Below are positions 46,961 to 55,565 of a stretch of DNA of 64,000 nt, piece by piece. The notes below the pieces were generated by a model, which did no database searches, was not told the DNA's origin, and was given only the letters and a program-made list of their open reading frames with translations. The position numbers were made by a program, and so were the translations under genes. Position 1 is the stretch's first letter, and each line of letters begins with the position of its first letter. The stretch is from Streptomyces sp. LBL (GTDB lineage Bacteria > Actinomycetota > Actinomycetes > Streptomycetales > Streptomycetaceae), in assembly GCF_029893585.1 (NCBI RefSeq), contig NZ_JARXYX010000035.1, positions 1 through 64,000 on the forward strand, given 5' to 3'.

Positions 46961-49546
46961 ATGACGACTCCCGCGACCTCCGGAACCGGCCCCACCGAGA
47001 ACTCCATGCGTCGTGCCCTCAAACGCGCCCGGGACGGCGTCGCGCTCGACGTCGCCGAGGCGGCGGTGCTGCTCCAGGCACGAGGTGAGGCCCTCGACGA
47101 CCTCACCGCGTCCGCGGCCCGGGTGCGGGACGCGGGCCTCGACGCGGCGGGCCGCCCGGGGGTCATCACGTACTCGAAGAGCGTCTTCATCCCCCTCACC
47201 CGGCTGTGCCGGGACAAGTGCCACTACTGCACCTTCGTCACCGTGCCCGGCAAGCTGCGCCGGGCCGGGCACGGAATGTTCATGTCGCCCGACGAGGTCC
47301 TGGACGTGGCCCGCAAGGGCGCCGCTCTCGGCTGCAAGGAAGCCCTGATCACCCTCGGGGACAAGCCTGAGGACCGGTGGCCGGAGGCGCGCGAGTGGCT
47401 CGACGCGCACGGCTACGACGACACCATCGCCTACGTCCGCGCCATCTCCATCCGCATCCTGGAGGAGACGGGCCTGCTGCCGCACCTCAACCCGGGCGTC
47501 ATGTCCTGGACCGACTTCCAGCGCCTGAAGCCCGTCGCCCCGTCGATGGGCATGATGCTGGAGACGACGGCCGAGCGGCTCTGGTCGGAGCCGGGCGGCC
47601 CGCACCACGGCTCCCCCGACAAGGAGCCCGCCGTACGCCTGCGCGTGCTGGAGGACGCCGGCCGCTCCTCCGTCCCCTTCACGTCCGGGCTCCTCATCGG
47701 CATCGGCGAGACCTACGAGGAGCGCGCCGAGTCCCTCTTCGCGCTGCGGAAGGTCTCCCGTTCCTATCACTCGATCCAGGAACTGATCATCCAGAACTTC
47801 CGCGCCAAGCCGGACACCGCGATGCGCGGCATGCCGGACGCGGAACTCGACGAACTCGTCGCCACGGTCGCCGTCGCCCGGCACATCATGGGCCCGTCCG
47901 CCTGCCTCCAGGCCCCTCCCAACCTGGTCGACGCCGAATACGAGCGGCTCATCGGGGCGGGCATCGACGACTGGGGCGGCGTCTCGCCCCTGACGATCGA
48001 CCACGTCAACCCGGAACGTCCCTGGCCGCAGATCGAGGAACTGGCGTCCCGTTCGGCGGCCGTCGGCTTCGAGCTGCGGGAACGTCTCTGCGTCTACCCC
48101 GAGTTCGTGCAGCGCGGCGAGCCCTGGCTGGACCCGCGGCTGCGCCCGCACGTGGCGGCGCTCGCCGACCCGGAGACGGGACTGGCGCTTCCCGGAGTAC
48201 TGCCGAAGGGGCTGCCCTGGCAGGAGCCCGAGGAGGTGTTCGAGTCGACCGGCCGCACCGACCTGCACCGCACCATCGACACCGAGGGCCGCACCTCCGA
48301 CCGCCGCGACGACTTCGACGAGGTGTACGGCGACTGGGGCGCCCTGCGCGAGGCGGCCGCCCCCGGCATGGTGCCGGAGCGTATCGACACGGACGTACGC
48401 CAGGCGCTGGCGACGGCGGCCGACGACCCGACCCGGCTCACCGACGACGAGGCCCTCGCGCTGCTGCACGCGGACGGCCCGGCGCTGGACGCGCTGTGTC
48501 AGGTGGCCGACGATGTCCGCAGGTCGATGGTCGGGGACGACGTCACCTACATCGTCACGCGGAACATCAACTTCACCAACGTCTGCTACACGGGCTGCCG
48601 TTTCTGCGCTTTCGCGCAACGCCGTACGGACGCCGACGCGTACACGCTCTCCCTGGACCAGGTCGCCGACCGTGCCCAACAGGCCTGGGAGGTGGGCGCG
48701 GTGGAGGTGTGCATGCAAGGCGGCATCCACCCGGACCTGCCCGGCACGGCGTACTTCGACATCGCGAAGGCGGTGAAGGCCCGCGTCCCCGGCATGCATG
48801 TGCACGCGTTCTCGCCGATGGAGGTGGTGAACGGGGCGTCGAGGACCGGCCTGTCCATCCGCGAGTGGCTGACGGCCGCGAAGGAGGCCGGCCTGGACTC
48901 GATGCCCGGCACGGCCGCCGAGATCCTCGACGACGAGGTCCGCTGGATCCTGACCAAGGGCAAGCTGCCCACGGCCACCTGGATCGAGGTGATCACGACC
49001 GCGCACGAGCTGGGCATCCGCTCGTCGTCGACGATGATGTACGGGCATGTGGACCAGCCCCGCCACTGGCTCGGCCACCTCCGCACCCTCGCCGGGATCC
49101 AGCAACGCACCGGCGGCTTCACGGAGTTCGTCACGCTCCCGTTCATCCACACGAACGCGCCGGTGTACCTGGCGGGGATCGCGCGCCCCGGCCCGACGAT
49201 GCGGGACAACCGGGCGGTGACGGCGATGGCCCGTCTCCTCCTCCACCCGCACATCCCCAACATCCAGACCAGCTGGGTGAAGCTGGGCACGGAGGGCGCG
49301 GCCGAGATGCTCCGCTCGGGCGCCAACGACCTGGGCGGCACGCTGATGGAGGAGACCATCTCCCGGATGGCGGGCTCCTCCTACGGCTCGTACAAGTCGG
49401 TGAAGGACCTGATCGCGGTGGCGGAGACGGCGGGACGGCCGTCCAGGCCGCGCACGACGCTGTACGGGGAGGTACCGGAGGAGCGTCAGCGGGCGGCGAC
49501 CGTCTCGGACGGGCATCTGCCGGAGCTGCTGCCAGTGCTGGACTGA
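46961..49546 (+). CDS. fbiC: 7,8-didemethyl-8-hydroxy-5-deazariboflavin (FO) synthase
   Basis: This 861-residue fusion enzyme makes the F420 chromophore FO from tyrosine and a pyrimidine precursor. It contains both radical-SAM halves. The CofG-like half has CRDKCHYC (Cys83/87/90) and the CofH-like half has CYTGCRFC (Cys542/546/549), each binding a 4Fe-4S cluster. Length and domain order match actinobacterial FbiC. The ATG at 46961 begins MTTPATSGTG. Its presence fits the several predicted F420-dependent enzymes of this window (17467, 36153, 45918 and perhaps 37972). Confidence 0.96.
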   Translation: MTTPATSGTGPTENSMRRALKRARDGVALDVAEAAVLLQARGEALDDLTASAARVRDAGLDAAGRPGVITYSKSVFIPLTRLCRDKCHYCTFVTVPGKLRRAGHGMFMSPDEVLDVARKGAALGCKEALITLGDKPEDRWPEAREWLDAHGYDDTIAYVRAISIRILEETGLLPHLNPGVMSWTDFQRLKPVAPSMGMMLETTAERLWSEPGGPHHGSPDKEPAVRLRVLEDAGRSSVPFTSGLLIGIGETYEERAESLFALRKVSRSYHSIQELIIQNFRAKPDTAMRGMPDAELDELVATVAVARHIMGPSACLQAPPNLVDAEYERLIGAGIDDWGGVSPLTIDHVNPERPWPQIEELASRSAAVGFELRERLCVYPEFVQRGEPWLDPRLRPHVAALADPETGLALPGVLPKGLPWQEPEEVFESTGRTDLHRTIDTEGRTSDRRDDFDEVYGDWGALREAAAPGMVPERIDTDVRQALATAADDPTRLTDDEALALLHADGPALDALCQVADDVRRSMVGDDVTYIVTRNINFTNVCYTGCRFCAFAQRRTDADAYTLSLDQVADRAQQAWEVGAVEVCMQGGIHPDLPGTAYFDIAKAVKARVPGMHVHAFSPMEVVNGASRTGLSIREWLTAAKEAGLDSMPGTAAEILDDEVRWILTKGKLPTATWIEVITTAHELGIRSSSTMMYGHVDQPRHWLGHLRTLAGIQQRTGGFTEFVTLPFIHTNAPVYLAGIARPGPTMRDNRAVTAMARLLLHPHIPNIQTSWVKLGTEGAAEMLRSGANDLGGTLMEETISRMAGSSYGSYKSVKDLIAVAETAGRPSRPRTTLYGEVPEERQRAATVSDGHLPELLPVLD

Positions 49547-49553
49547 TCCGCGC

Positions 49554-49605
49554 GGCGATCCCGCGTGGCGATCCCGCGTGGCGATCCCGCGTGGCGATCC
49601 GCACG
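49554..49605. repeat. 13-bp tandem repeat GGCGATCCCGCGT
   Basis: Three full units and one partial unit follow directly after the fbiC stop. Confidence 0.9.
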
Positions 49606-49681
49606 GCGGAGAGGAGCCCGGACCGCTCACAGTACGATGATCGGACCCTTCGTGTGAGGGGACTCGTACCTGAGGAGATGC

Positions 49682-50245
49682 GTGCCCGTGCCTGCCCGAC
49701 GGCTTCCCTCGTGGATCTGGGTGACCGGTCTGACGGCGGGCGCGGTCGCTGCGGTCGTCGTCCTGGCCGTGCAGGCGGACAGCGGTCCGCACCCCACCGT
49801 CACGGCCGCCCGGCCGAGCGTTTCGGCGAGCCCGCGGCCCTCCGCGTCGAAGCCCGCGGCGCCCGCCGTGGTGCCGGCCGGCTCCGGCACCGGGCGCCGC
49901 GTCGTCTACTCGCTGGGACAGAAGCGGGTGTGGCTGGTCGACGCGAGTGACGTCTCCCGCCGGAGCTTCGCGGTGTGGCCGGGCACGGTGAGCCCGGACC
50001 CCGGCAGCTACACGATCTCCCTGCGCGCGGAGCCCACCACCGGCTCCGACGGCGTGCAGATCGAGCACATCATGTACTTCGCCGCCAAGTCCGGCCGGTC
50101 GATCGCCTTCTCCAACGCCCTGGACGGCTCCTCGCCCCCGCCCGCCTCGGGCATCCAGACCAGTGGCATCCGGATGAGCAAGGCGGACGGGACGGCGCTG
50201 TGGACGTTCGGGGAGACCGGGACGACCGTGGTCGTGGCCAGGTAG
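49682..50245 (+). CDS. Exported protein, possibly degenerate L,D-transpeptidase-like
   Basis: The 187-residue product has one N-terminal transmembrane/signal segment (WIWVTGLTAGAVAAVVVLAV, about 11-30), a Ser/Pro/Ala linker, and a C-terminal beta-rich domain (RRVVYSLGQKRVWLVDASD...RRSFAVWPGTVSPDPGSYTI...GVQIEHIMYFAAKSGRSIAFSNA). The start of that domain resembles L,D-transpeptidase (YkuD) folds, but no catalytic SHGC-type cysteine is present, so it would be inactive as a transpeptidase. The GTG at 49682 follows GAGGAG. The stop lies inside the tandem repeat that follows. Confidence 0.65.
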   Translation: MPVPARRLPSWIWVTGLTAGAVAAVVVLAVQADSGPHPTVTAARPSVSASPRPSASKPAAPAVVPAGSGTGRRVVYSLGQKRVWLVDASDVSRRSFAVWPGTVSPDPGSYTISLRAEPTTGSDGVQIEHIMYFAAKSGRSIAFSNALDGSSPPPASGIQTSGIRMSKADGTALWTFGETGTTVVVAR

Positions 50246-50418
50246 GGCCGATCGGGTAGAGGCGGTCGGGTACGGGCCGACCAGGTACGGGCCGACCAGG
50301 TACGGGCCGACCGGGTACAGGTCGACCGGGTACAGGCCGGTCGGGTACGGGCCGATCCGGTGGCGGAGCGTCCCGCACCGGGCGGTCAGGTGGCGGAGCG
50401 TCCCGCACCGGACGGCAG
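50242..50418. repeat. 15-bp (eight units) and 30-bp (two units) tandem arrays
   Basis: Eight units close to GTACGGGCCGACCGG run from 50242 to 50359. They are followed by two copies of a 30-bp unit (GTGGCGGAGCGTCCCGCACC...) from 50360 to 50418. The second array encodes the last residues and stop of the DUF2165-type gene on the other strand. Confidence 0.92.
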
Positions 50419-50889
50419 GTTGACCACCACCAGCACGACCCCGCTCAGCAGGAACACCCGCATCGCCGCGTCCAGCCCGTTCCAGTCCTCCGACTGCCAC
50501 ATCGAGAACCACTCACCGCCGATCGCGAGGAACCCGGCACCGAACAGCACCATGACCATGAGCAGGCCGTACGTGGAGAACCGGCGGGCGCGGTCCTGGT
50601 CGTGCCGCGCCCAGAACCAGGTGCCGTAGATGAGGACGAGGGCGGCGAGCGTCTCCCAGACGATGATGGCGACATACGCCGCGTTCTGAAGTCCCTTGCT
50701 GGTGACGGCTCTCCACATGAGGTCGTCGTCCTTGAATGTCGTATCCATAGCGAGGACATGCTGTACGAACTGCTGGTTGGTACCGAAGTCGGTGATGTTC
50801 CCTAAGGCGACGAGGGCCATGTAGAGGGCGACGGTGGCGGTGAGGACAGTGGCGCCGAGGGACAGGGCGCTGCGGGGGGTCGTGGACAT
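50386..50889 (-). CDS. DUF2165-family membrane protein
   Basis: The 167-residue product has four hydrophobic segments (about 7-29, 68-88, 103-123 and 139-159) and the DUF2165 pattern (ALVALGNITDFGTNQQFVQHVLAMDTTF; GEWFSMWQSEDWNGLDAAMRVF). Function is unknown; these are small inner-membrane proteins. The ATG at 50889 (MSTTPRSAL) is preferred over an upstream Met. Its C-terminus (GAGRSAT) is encoded by one copy of a 30-bp tandem repeat, which has probably altered the original end. Confidence 0.8.
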   Translation of the reverse strand: MSTTPRSALSLGATVLTATVALYMALVALGNITDFGTNQQFVQHVLAMDTTFKDDDLMWRAVTSKGLQNAAYVAIIVWETLAALVLIYGTWFWARHDQDRARRFSTYGLLMVMVLFGAGFLAIGGEWFSMWQSEDWNGLDAAMRVFLLSGVVLVVVNLPSGAGRSAT

Positions 50890-51018
50890 GCCGATCATTT
50901 TCCACGCGGGACGGCCGTGTCCGGTAGGCATTGAGCCAGAATCACGCGGCTCACCGCGCGGTCGAACCGATCGATTCCCGCTGGCGTCATGGCGTTCATG
51001 GCACAGAGTGGGAGCACG

Positions 51019-51210
51019 ATGGGTGAGGAACCGGGCTGGGCAGAGCTCCTGCTGTCCTTTGTCCTGATGGCGGCTGTCCCCACCGTCATCGGAGGGACGT
51101 TGATCCTTTCCCTGGTTGGACTGACGATGTGGGTGACAGCACCGCTGCGCCGACGCAGGCGTTCACGCTCCGCTGACAACCAGGGAGTTCCGTATCGATC
51201 AGGGAGCTGA
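51019..51210 (+). CDS. Small single-pass membrane protein
   Basis: The 63-residue product has one hydrophobic stretch (LLLSFVLMAAVPTVIGGTLILSLVGLTMWV) followed by a basic RRRRRSRS tail, as in a membrane protein with cytoplasmic C-terminus. GGGAG precedes the ATG at 51019; Met at 50989 is an alternative. No family is recognised. Confidence 0.5.
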   Translation: MGEEPGWAELLLSFVLMAAVPTVIGGTLILSLVGLTMWVTAPLRRRRRSRSADNQGVPYRSGS

Positions 51211-51400
51211 TCAGAGGAAGATGCCTGCGATGTGGAGTTCGGCCAGGTAGATGGTCGCGGTCTTCTCAAAACCACCCGGGATTCCTTGAGGCACACCCCT
51301 GAGGTACACCCCGTACACAAATCTGCCCCTGAACTCGTTGTCCCCGTTCGATTACAGTGCTGAGTTGTCGTACGTCGGGACGGTGCCGTGGGAGGTCTTG

Positions 51401-52516
51401 GTGGGTGCGACAGCCGGGGCCGTCTGGGGGCGGGCCGAGCAGCAGGACTTCCGGAGCAGGGTGCGCGGCACGCTGCTGGGGGCGGCCGTCGGGGACGCGC
51501 TCGGCGCGCCGGTCGACGGGCTCGGGCTGGAGGAGATCCGCGAGGTGTACGGCGCCGAGGGGCTCGTCGATCTCGGGTCCGGGTACGGGCGGCGCGGTAC
51601 CGTCACCCATCTCACGCAACTGTCCCTGTTCACCGTGGACGGGCTGATACGCGCCCAGGTCCGCCGCGACACCGGCGCCTGGCATCCGCCCACCGATCTG
51701 CACCGGGCGTATCTGCGGTGGGCCGCCACGCAGCGCGACTGGGGCCCCGACCTGCGGCGCAAGGACGACGGATGGCTGGCCCACGAGGAGTGGCTGTACG
51801 CCCGCCGGGGCCCCGCCCGCTCGCTGCTGCTCGGGCTGGGCGACGAGAACATGGGCACGCTGGAGGCACCCAAGAACCCGGACGAGACCGGGCCCGAGGC
51901 CGCCGCCCGGTCCGCTCCCTTCGGGCTGCTCGTGGGCTGGGAACCGGGGCTCGTCGTCCAGCTCGCCGTGGAGTGCGCCGCGCAGACCCACGGCCACCCC
52001 ACCGCCTACCTCGCGGCGGGTGCGTACGCCGCGATCGTGCACGCGCTGGCCCTCGGCGAGAGCCTGGACACGGCCGTCCAGCGGGCGCTCGCCCTGCTCG
52101 CCGCCCGTCCCGGTCATCAGCCCGTCTCGGACGCGCTGCAACGCGGGCTGGGCGCGGTACGGCAGGGAATGCCGACCTCTGCCCGGGTCGAGGAGCTCCT
52201 CGCGGAGGGTACGGCGGAGGGAATGCTGTCGGTCGCCGTGTACTGCGCGCTGGTGGGGGAGGACGTACGGCACGGGCTGCGGCTCGCCGTGAACCACGCC
52301 GGAGCCTCCGCCGTCGCCGGCGCCCTCACCGGCGGCCTGCTCGGTGCCCTGCACGGCGAGACGGCCCTCCCGCCGGCCTGGCTGGCCGAGCTGGAGGGCC
52401 GTCCCACGGTGCTGGAGCTGGCCGACGACTTCGCGATGGAGATGACCCAGGGCCCGGCGCTGCACGGGCCGGCGGGGTCGTCGCCGGGGTGGCTGGCCCG
52501 TTATCCGCGGGCTTGA
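51401..52516 (+). CDS. ADP-ribosylglycohydrolase-fold protein lacking metal ligands
   Basis: The 371-residue product clearly follows the ADP-ribosylglycohydrolase (DraG/ARH) family: FRSRVRGTLLGAAVGDALGAPVDGLG, then TQLSLFTVDGLIRAQ, YLRWAATQRDWG and AVNHAGASAVAGALTGGLLGALHGE. The two metal-binding signatures are lost. TDDTQ reads THLTQ, and the C-terminal GGDSDT-type motif reads HAGASAV. It is therefore probably a pseudoenzyme, or it binds rather than hydrolyses ADP-ribose. The GTG at 51401 is chosen for GGAGG five bases upstream; TTG at 51338 would add 21 residues. A piece of its 3' end is duplicated at 52710-52759. Confidence 0.75.
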   Translation: MGATAGAVWGRAEQQDFRSRVRGTLLGAAVGDALGAPVDGLGLEEIREVYGAEGLVDLGSGYGRRGTVTHLTQLSLFTVDGLIRAQVRRDTGAWHPPTDLHRAYLRWAATQRDWGPDLRRKDDGWLAHEEWLYARRGPARSLLLGLGDENMGTLEAPKNPDETGPEAAARSAPFGLLVGWEPGLVVQLAVECAAQTHGHPTAYLAAGAYAAIVHALALGESLDTAVQRALALLAARPGHQPVSDALQRGLGAVRQGMPTSARVEELLAEGTAEGMLSVAVYCALVGEDVRHGLRLAVNHAGASAVAGALTGGLLGALHGETALPPAWLAELEGRPTVLELADDFAMEMTQGPALHGPAGSSPGWLARYPRA

Positions 52517-52795
52517 GTCCGGGCTGGTTGTCCGCGGGCCGGACGGCCGGGTCCGCTGTCCGCTGTCCGCGGGCCTGACCGCCGGGCCGGTCAGGCCTTG
52601 GCCGGTGCCCGCACCTCCGCGCGCTGAACCCGCGCCCGCGCCCTGGCAGCCTGAACCGATGCCCGCACCTCCGCGGCCCGCACCTCCGCACCCCCCACCT
52701 CCGCACCCCGCACGGCGAACGGCCCTCCCGTCGGCCTGTCGGCCGAGCTGGAGGGCCGTTCGGGAGCCCGAGGCTCCCCGGACTGGAGTCGCAGG
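52517..52795. other. Intergenic region with partial gene duplication
   Basis: This stretch carries GTCCGCGGGC and CCCGCACCTCCGC short repeats and, at 52710-52759, a diverged copy of coding bases 52351-52402 (GCCGAGCTGGAGGGCCGT is shared). No gene is seen. Confidence 0.7.
52718..52760. terminator. Hairpin between convergent genes
   Basis: AACGGCCCTCC (52718-52728) pairs with GGAGGGCCGTT (52750-52760), and an inner GTCGGCC/GGCCGA pairing is possible. It lies within the duplicated gene fragment. Confidence 0.7.
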
Positions 52796-54373
52796 TCAGT
52801 CCTTCACCGGCGTCGTCCCCACCACGCCGTCGCCCGCCGCAGCCGGCGTCGGGACCGCCGCGGCGGCGCTGCTGTCGTCGTCCGTGTTGACCTTTTCGAT
52901 GATCGCCAGACGGCCCGGGGTGTCCTCAGGCTTCAGGAAGCCGACGAGGATGTAGAGGACCAAGGAGACGGCGAGCGGGATCGAGACCTGGTACTCGAGC
53001 GGGACGCCGCCGTCGACACTCCAGTTGATGGGGTAGTTGACCAGCCAGAAGGCGAGCAGGCCCATCGACCAGCTGGTGAGCGCGGCCGTCGGTCCGGAGC
53101 GGCGGAAGGTGCGCAGCAGGCCGAGCATCATCGGGATGGCGATCGGGCCCATCAGGCCGGCGACCCACTTGATGACGACGGTGATGATGTCCTTGAAGGC
53201 GGGGGAGTTGACCTGCGTCGCCACCGCCATGGACAGTCCGAGGAAGATGACCGTGGTCACGCGGGCCGCGATCAGACCGGAACGTGAGTTCCATGCCCGG
53301 GCCCGCGACGACAGCACCGGAGCCACGTCCCGGGTGAAGACAGCGGCGATCGCGTTGGCGTCGGAGGAGCACATCGCCATGGTGTGGGAGAAGAAGCCGA
53401 CGATGACCAGGCCCAACAGGCCGTGGGGGAGGAGCTGTTCGGTCATCAGCCCGTAGGAGTCGGAGCCGTCCGGCTTCTGGGCGTCGACCAGGAGCGGGGA
53501 CATCCACATCGGGAAGAAGAGGACGACCGGCCAGATCAGCCAGAGCGCCGCGGACAGGCGGGCCGAGCGGGTGGCCTCGTGCGGGTTCTTCGTCGCCATG
53601 TAGCGCTGGGCCTGGTTGAGCATGCCGCCGTTGTACTCGAACAGCTTGATGAAGAGGAAGGCGAGCAGGAAGACGGTGCCGTACGGGCCGACCAGGGGCT
53701 TGCCGTGGCCCTGCAGGGCGGGCTCGTCCCAGGCGCCGAAGAAGCTGATGCCCTTGTCGTTCAGCTTCAGTACGACCGCGACGAACATCGAGACGCCGGC
53801 CAGCAACTGGATGACGAACTGGCCGAGTTCGGTCAGCGCGTCCGCCCACAGGCCGCCGATCGTGCAGTAGACGGCGGTGATCGCACCGGTGATGAGGATG
53901 CCCTGGTTCAGGGATATCCCGGTGAAGACGGACAAAAGGGTCGCGATCGCGGCCCACTTGGCGCCCACGTCCACGATCTTCAGCAGCATGCCGGACCAGG
54001 CGAGGGCCTGCTGGGTCTTCAGGTCGTAACGGTTCTTCAGGTATTCGAGCGGGGAGGCCACATGCAGCCGGGAGCGCAGTCGGTTGATACGGGGCGCGAA
54101 CAGCTTCGAGCCGATCGCGATGCCGAGGGCGATCGGGAAGGACCAGGTGGTGAAGGAGGTCACGCCGTAGGTGTAGGCGATGCCCGCGTACCCGGTGAAC
54201 ATGACCGCGCTGTAGCCCGACATGTGATGGGAGATGCCGGACAGCCACCAGGGCATCTTGCCGCCGGCGGTGAAGAAGTCGCTGACGTTGTCCACGCGCT
54301 TGTGTGACCAGAGGCCGATCGCGACCATCACGCCGAAGTAGCCAATGAGCACGGCCCAGTCGAGACTGTTCAT
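52796..54373 (-). CDS. Sodium:solute symporter (SSS family)
   Basis: This is a 525-residue polytopic membrane protein with about 13 hydrophobic segments. SSS hallmarks are present: DFFTAGGKMPWWLSGISHHMSGYSAVMFTGYAGIAYTYG near the start and FSHTMAMCSSDANAIAAVFTRDV in the middle, where the sodium-site Ser/Thr cluster usually lies. The solute is unknown; related proteins carry sugars, carboxylates or amino acids. The start at 54373 gives MNSLDWAVLIGYF, a normal first helix. The C-terminal 35 residues are Ala/Asp-rich and cytoplasmic. The 180-bp upstream region is notably AT-rich and holds its promoter. Confidence 0.88.
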   Translation of the reverse strand: MNSLDWAVLIGYFGVMVAIGLWSHKRVDNVSDFFTAGGKMPWWLSGISHHMSGYSAVMFTGYAGIAYTYGVTSFTTWSFPIALGIAIGSKLFAPRINRLRSRLHVASPLEYLKNRYDLKTQQALAWSGMLLKIVDVGAKWAAIATLLSVFTGISLNQGILITGAITAVYCTIGGLWADALTELGQFVIQLLAGVSMFVAVVLKLNDKGISFFGAWDEPALQGHGKPLVGPYGTVFLLAFLFIKLFEYNGGMLNQAQRYMATKNPHEATRSARLSAALWLIWPVVLFFPMWMSPLLVDAQKPDGSDSYGLMTEQLLPHGLLGLVIVGFFSHTMAMCSSDANAIAAVFTRDVAPVLSSRARAWNSRSGLIAARVTTVIFLGLSMAVATQVNSPAFKDIITVVIKWVAGLMGPIAIPMMLGLLRTFRRSGPTAALTSWSMGLLAFWLVNYPINWSVDGGVPLEYQVSIPLAVSLVLYILVGFLKPEDTPGRLAIIEKVNTDDDSSAAAAVPTPAAAGDGVVGTTPVKD

Positions 54374-54555
54374 GGGTCCTTCCAGGGTCTTCCGCCGCCA
54401 GGGTCAGGCATGTGAACTGTGGGTTCGAGGGCATGCTCACGGCAATAAAGAGGAAGGTCAAGAGAGGGTAAAATAGTTCGGTGTGATGTCCTTCATTCAA
54501 ATATGTGAACTTCTGGGGACCTCCAGGAGTCGCAGGTTGGCTGAAATCGATCAGC
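54374..54555 (-). promoter_or_regulatory. AT-rich upstream region of the symporter
   Basis: On the minus strand, TTGAAT (about 54501) and AACTAT about 17 bp further could be -35/-10 elements; they lie over 100 bp upstream of the start. The local AT content is far above the window average. Confidence 0.35.
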
Positions 54556-55341
54556 TCAGCGCATCAACTCACCCGCGTTGACCAGCAACGACTGCCCCGT
54601 GATCGCACGCGACCGGTCCGAGGCGAGGAACACCGCCGCGTCCGCCACGTCCGCGTCCGCGGCCAGCTCGGGCAGGGCCATCCGCCCGGCCAGCCGCTCC
54701 AGCACCTCCGCCTCCGGCACCCCCTCCGTCTGCGCGGTGAACCGCACGTACGCCTGCACCGGCGGCCCCCACATCCAGCCCGGCAGTACGGTGTTGACCC
54801 GGATGCGGTACGGCCCGAGCTCCCGCGCCAACGAGTACATCGCGCTGGTCAACGCCCCCTTCGAGGCCGCGTACGCCGCCTGCCGCACCTGCGTCGGAGC
54901 CGCCACCGCCGACTGCGTCCCGATGAACACCACCGACCCGCCGCCCGCCTTCAGCCCCGGGAGGCAGGCCCGGGTCATCCGCAGCGAACCCAGCAGATTC
55001 ACGTCGATCACCGACTGCCAGGTGGTGAAGTCGGCGTCCTCCAGTCCGCCGAAGTGGCTGTCCCAGGCCGCCACATGGACCACCGCGTCGACCCGCCCGA
55101 ACCGCTCCCGCGCCAGCCCCGCCAGCGCCTCGCACTGACCCTCGACCGTGATGTCCGTCGCCCGGTACGCGGTGTGCGCCCCGTCCGGATCGATCTCCGC
55201 CGCGCTCTTGGCGAGGTTCGCCTCGGTGCGCGCACCCAGCACCGCGTTCCCTCCGTCCCGTACGACGGCCGCAGCGACCTGGTGGCCGAGCCCGGCCCCG
55301 ACCCCTGACACGACGACGGTCTTGCCTGCGAGCAGTGACAT
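54556..55341 (-). CDS. SDR-family oxidoreductase
   Basis: The 261-residue product is an SDR with VVSGVGAGLGHQVA in the cofactor loop (GxxxGxG), an ATDIT acidic strand, Ser in VFIGTQSA, YAASK and the C-terminal SRAITGQSLLVNAGE. The usual NNAG is HVAAW, a mild deviation. It resembles hydroxyacyl- or hydroxysteroid-type SDRs of actinobacterial catabolism. The ATG at 55341 lies 28 bp after a consensus operator, so it is a regulon member despite lying over 12 kb from the main clusters. It is upstream of and convergent to nothing obvious; the symporter follows on the same strand. Confidence 0.82.
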   Translation of the reverse strand: MSLLAGKTVVVSGVGAGLGHQVAAAVVRDGGNAVLGARTEANLAKSAAEIDPDGAHTAYRATDITVEGQCEALAGLARERFGRVDAVVHVAAWDSHFGGLEDADFTTWQSVIDVNLLGSLRMTRACLPGLKAGGGSVVFIGTQSAVAAPTQVRQAAYAASKGALTSAMYSLARELGPYRIRVNTVLPGWMWGPPVQAYVRFTAQTEGVPEAEVLERLAGRMALPELAADADVADAAVFLASDRSRAITGQSLLVNAGELMR

Positions 55342-55369
55342 CGACGACCTCCCGGCTCTGGCGCACTAT

Positions 55370-55384
55370 CTGACGGAGCGTCAG
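55370..55384. promoter_or_regulatory. TetR-type operator before SDR
   Basis: CTGACGGAGCGTCAG is a full consensus match, 28 bp upstream of the SDR start. Confidence 0.8.
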
Positions 55385-55527
55385 AGTAGAGGTGGGTGCG
55401 GGAGGAGGGAAGGGAAAGGGTCCGGGTGTCGACGGTGCGCTGCTCGACCGAAATCGTGGTCAACGAGCACGTCGGGCGTCTTGATCCGGACTGTCTGATC
55501 CTCGCCGGCCCACTGAAACCCGCCGCA

Positions 55528-55565
55528 ACGCTTGAAACTCACCGCAATGCTTGAAACTCACCGCA
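55528..55565. repeat. 19-bp tandem repeat, two units
   Basis: ACGCTTGAAACTCACCGCA and ATGCTTGAAACTCACCGCA lie head to tail. The second contains the stop codon of the next gene; a third, weaker unit precedes them. Confidence 0.9.

Noticed and set aside
49682..50245. Active L,D-transpeptidase
   Set aside because: The catalytic Cys motif is missing; only the strand pattern at the start of the domain is similar.
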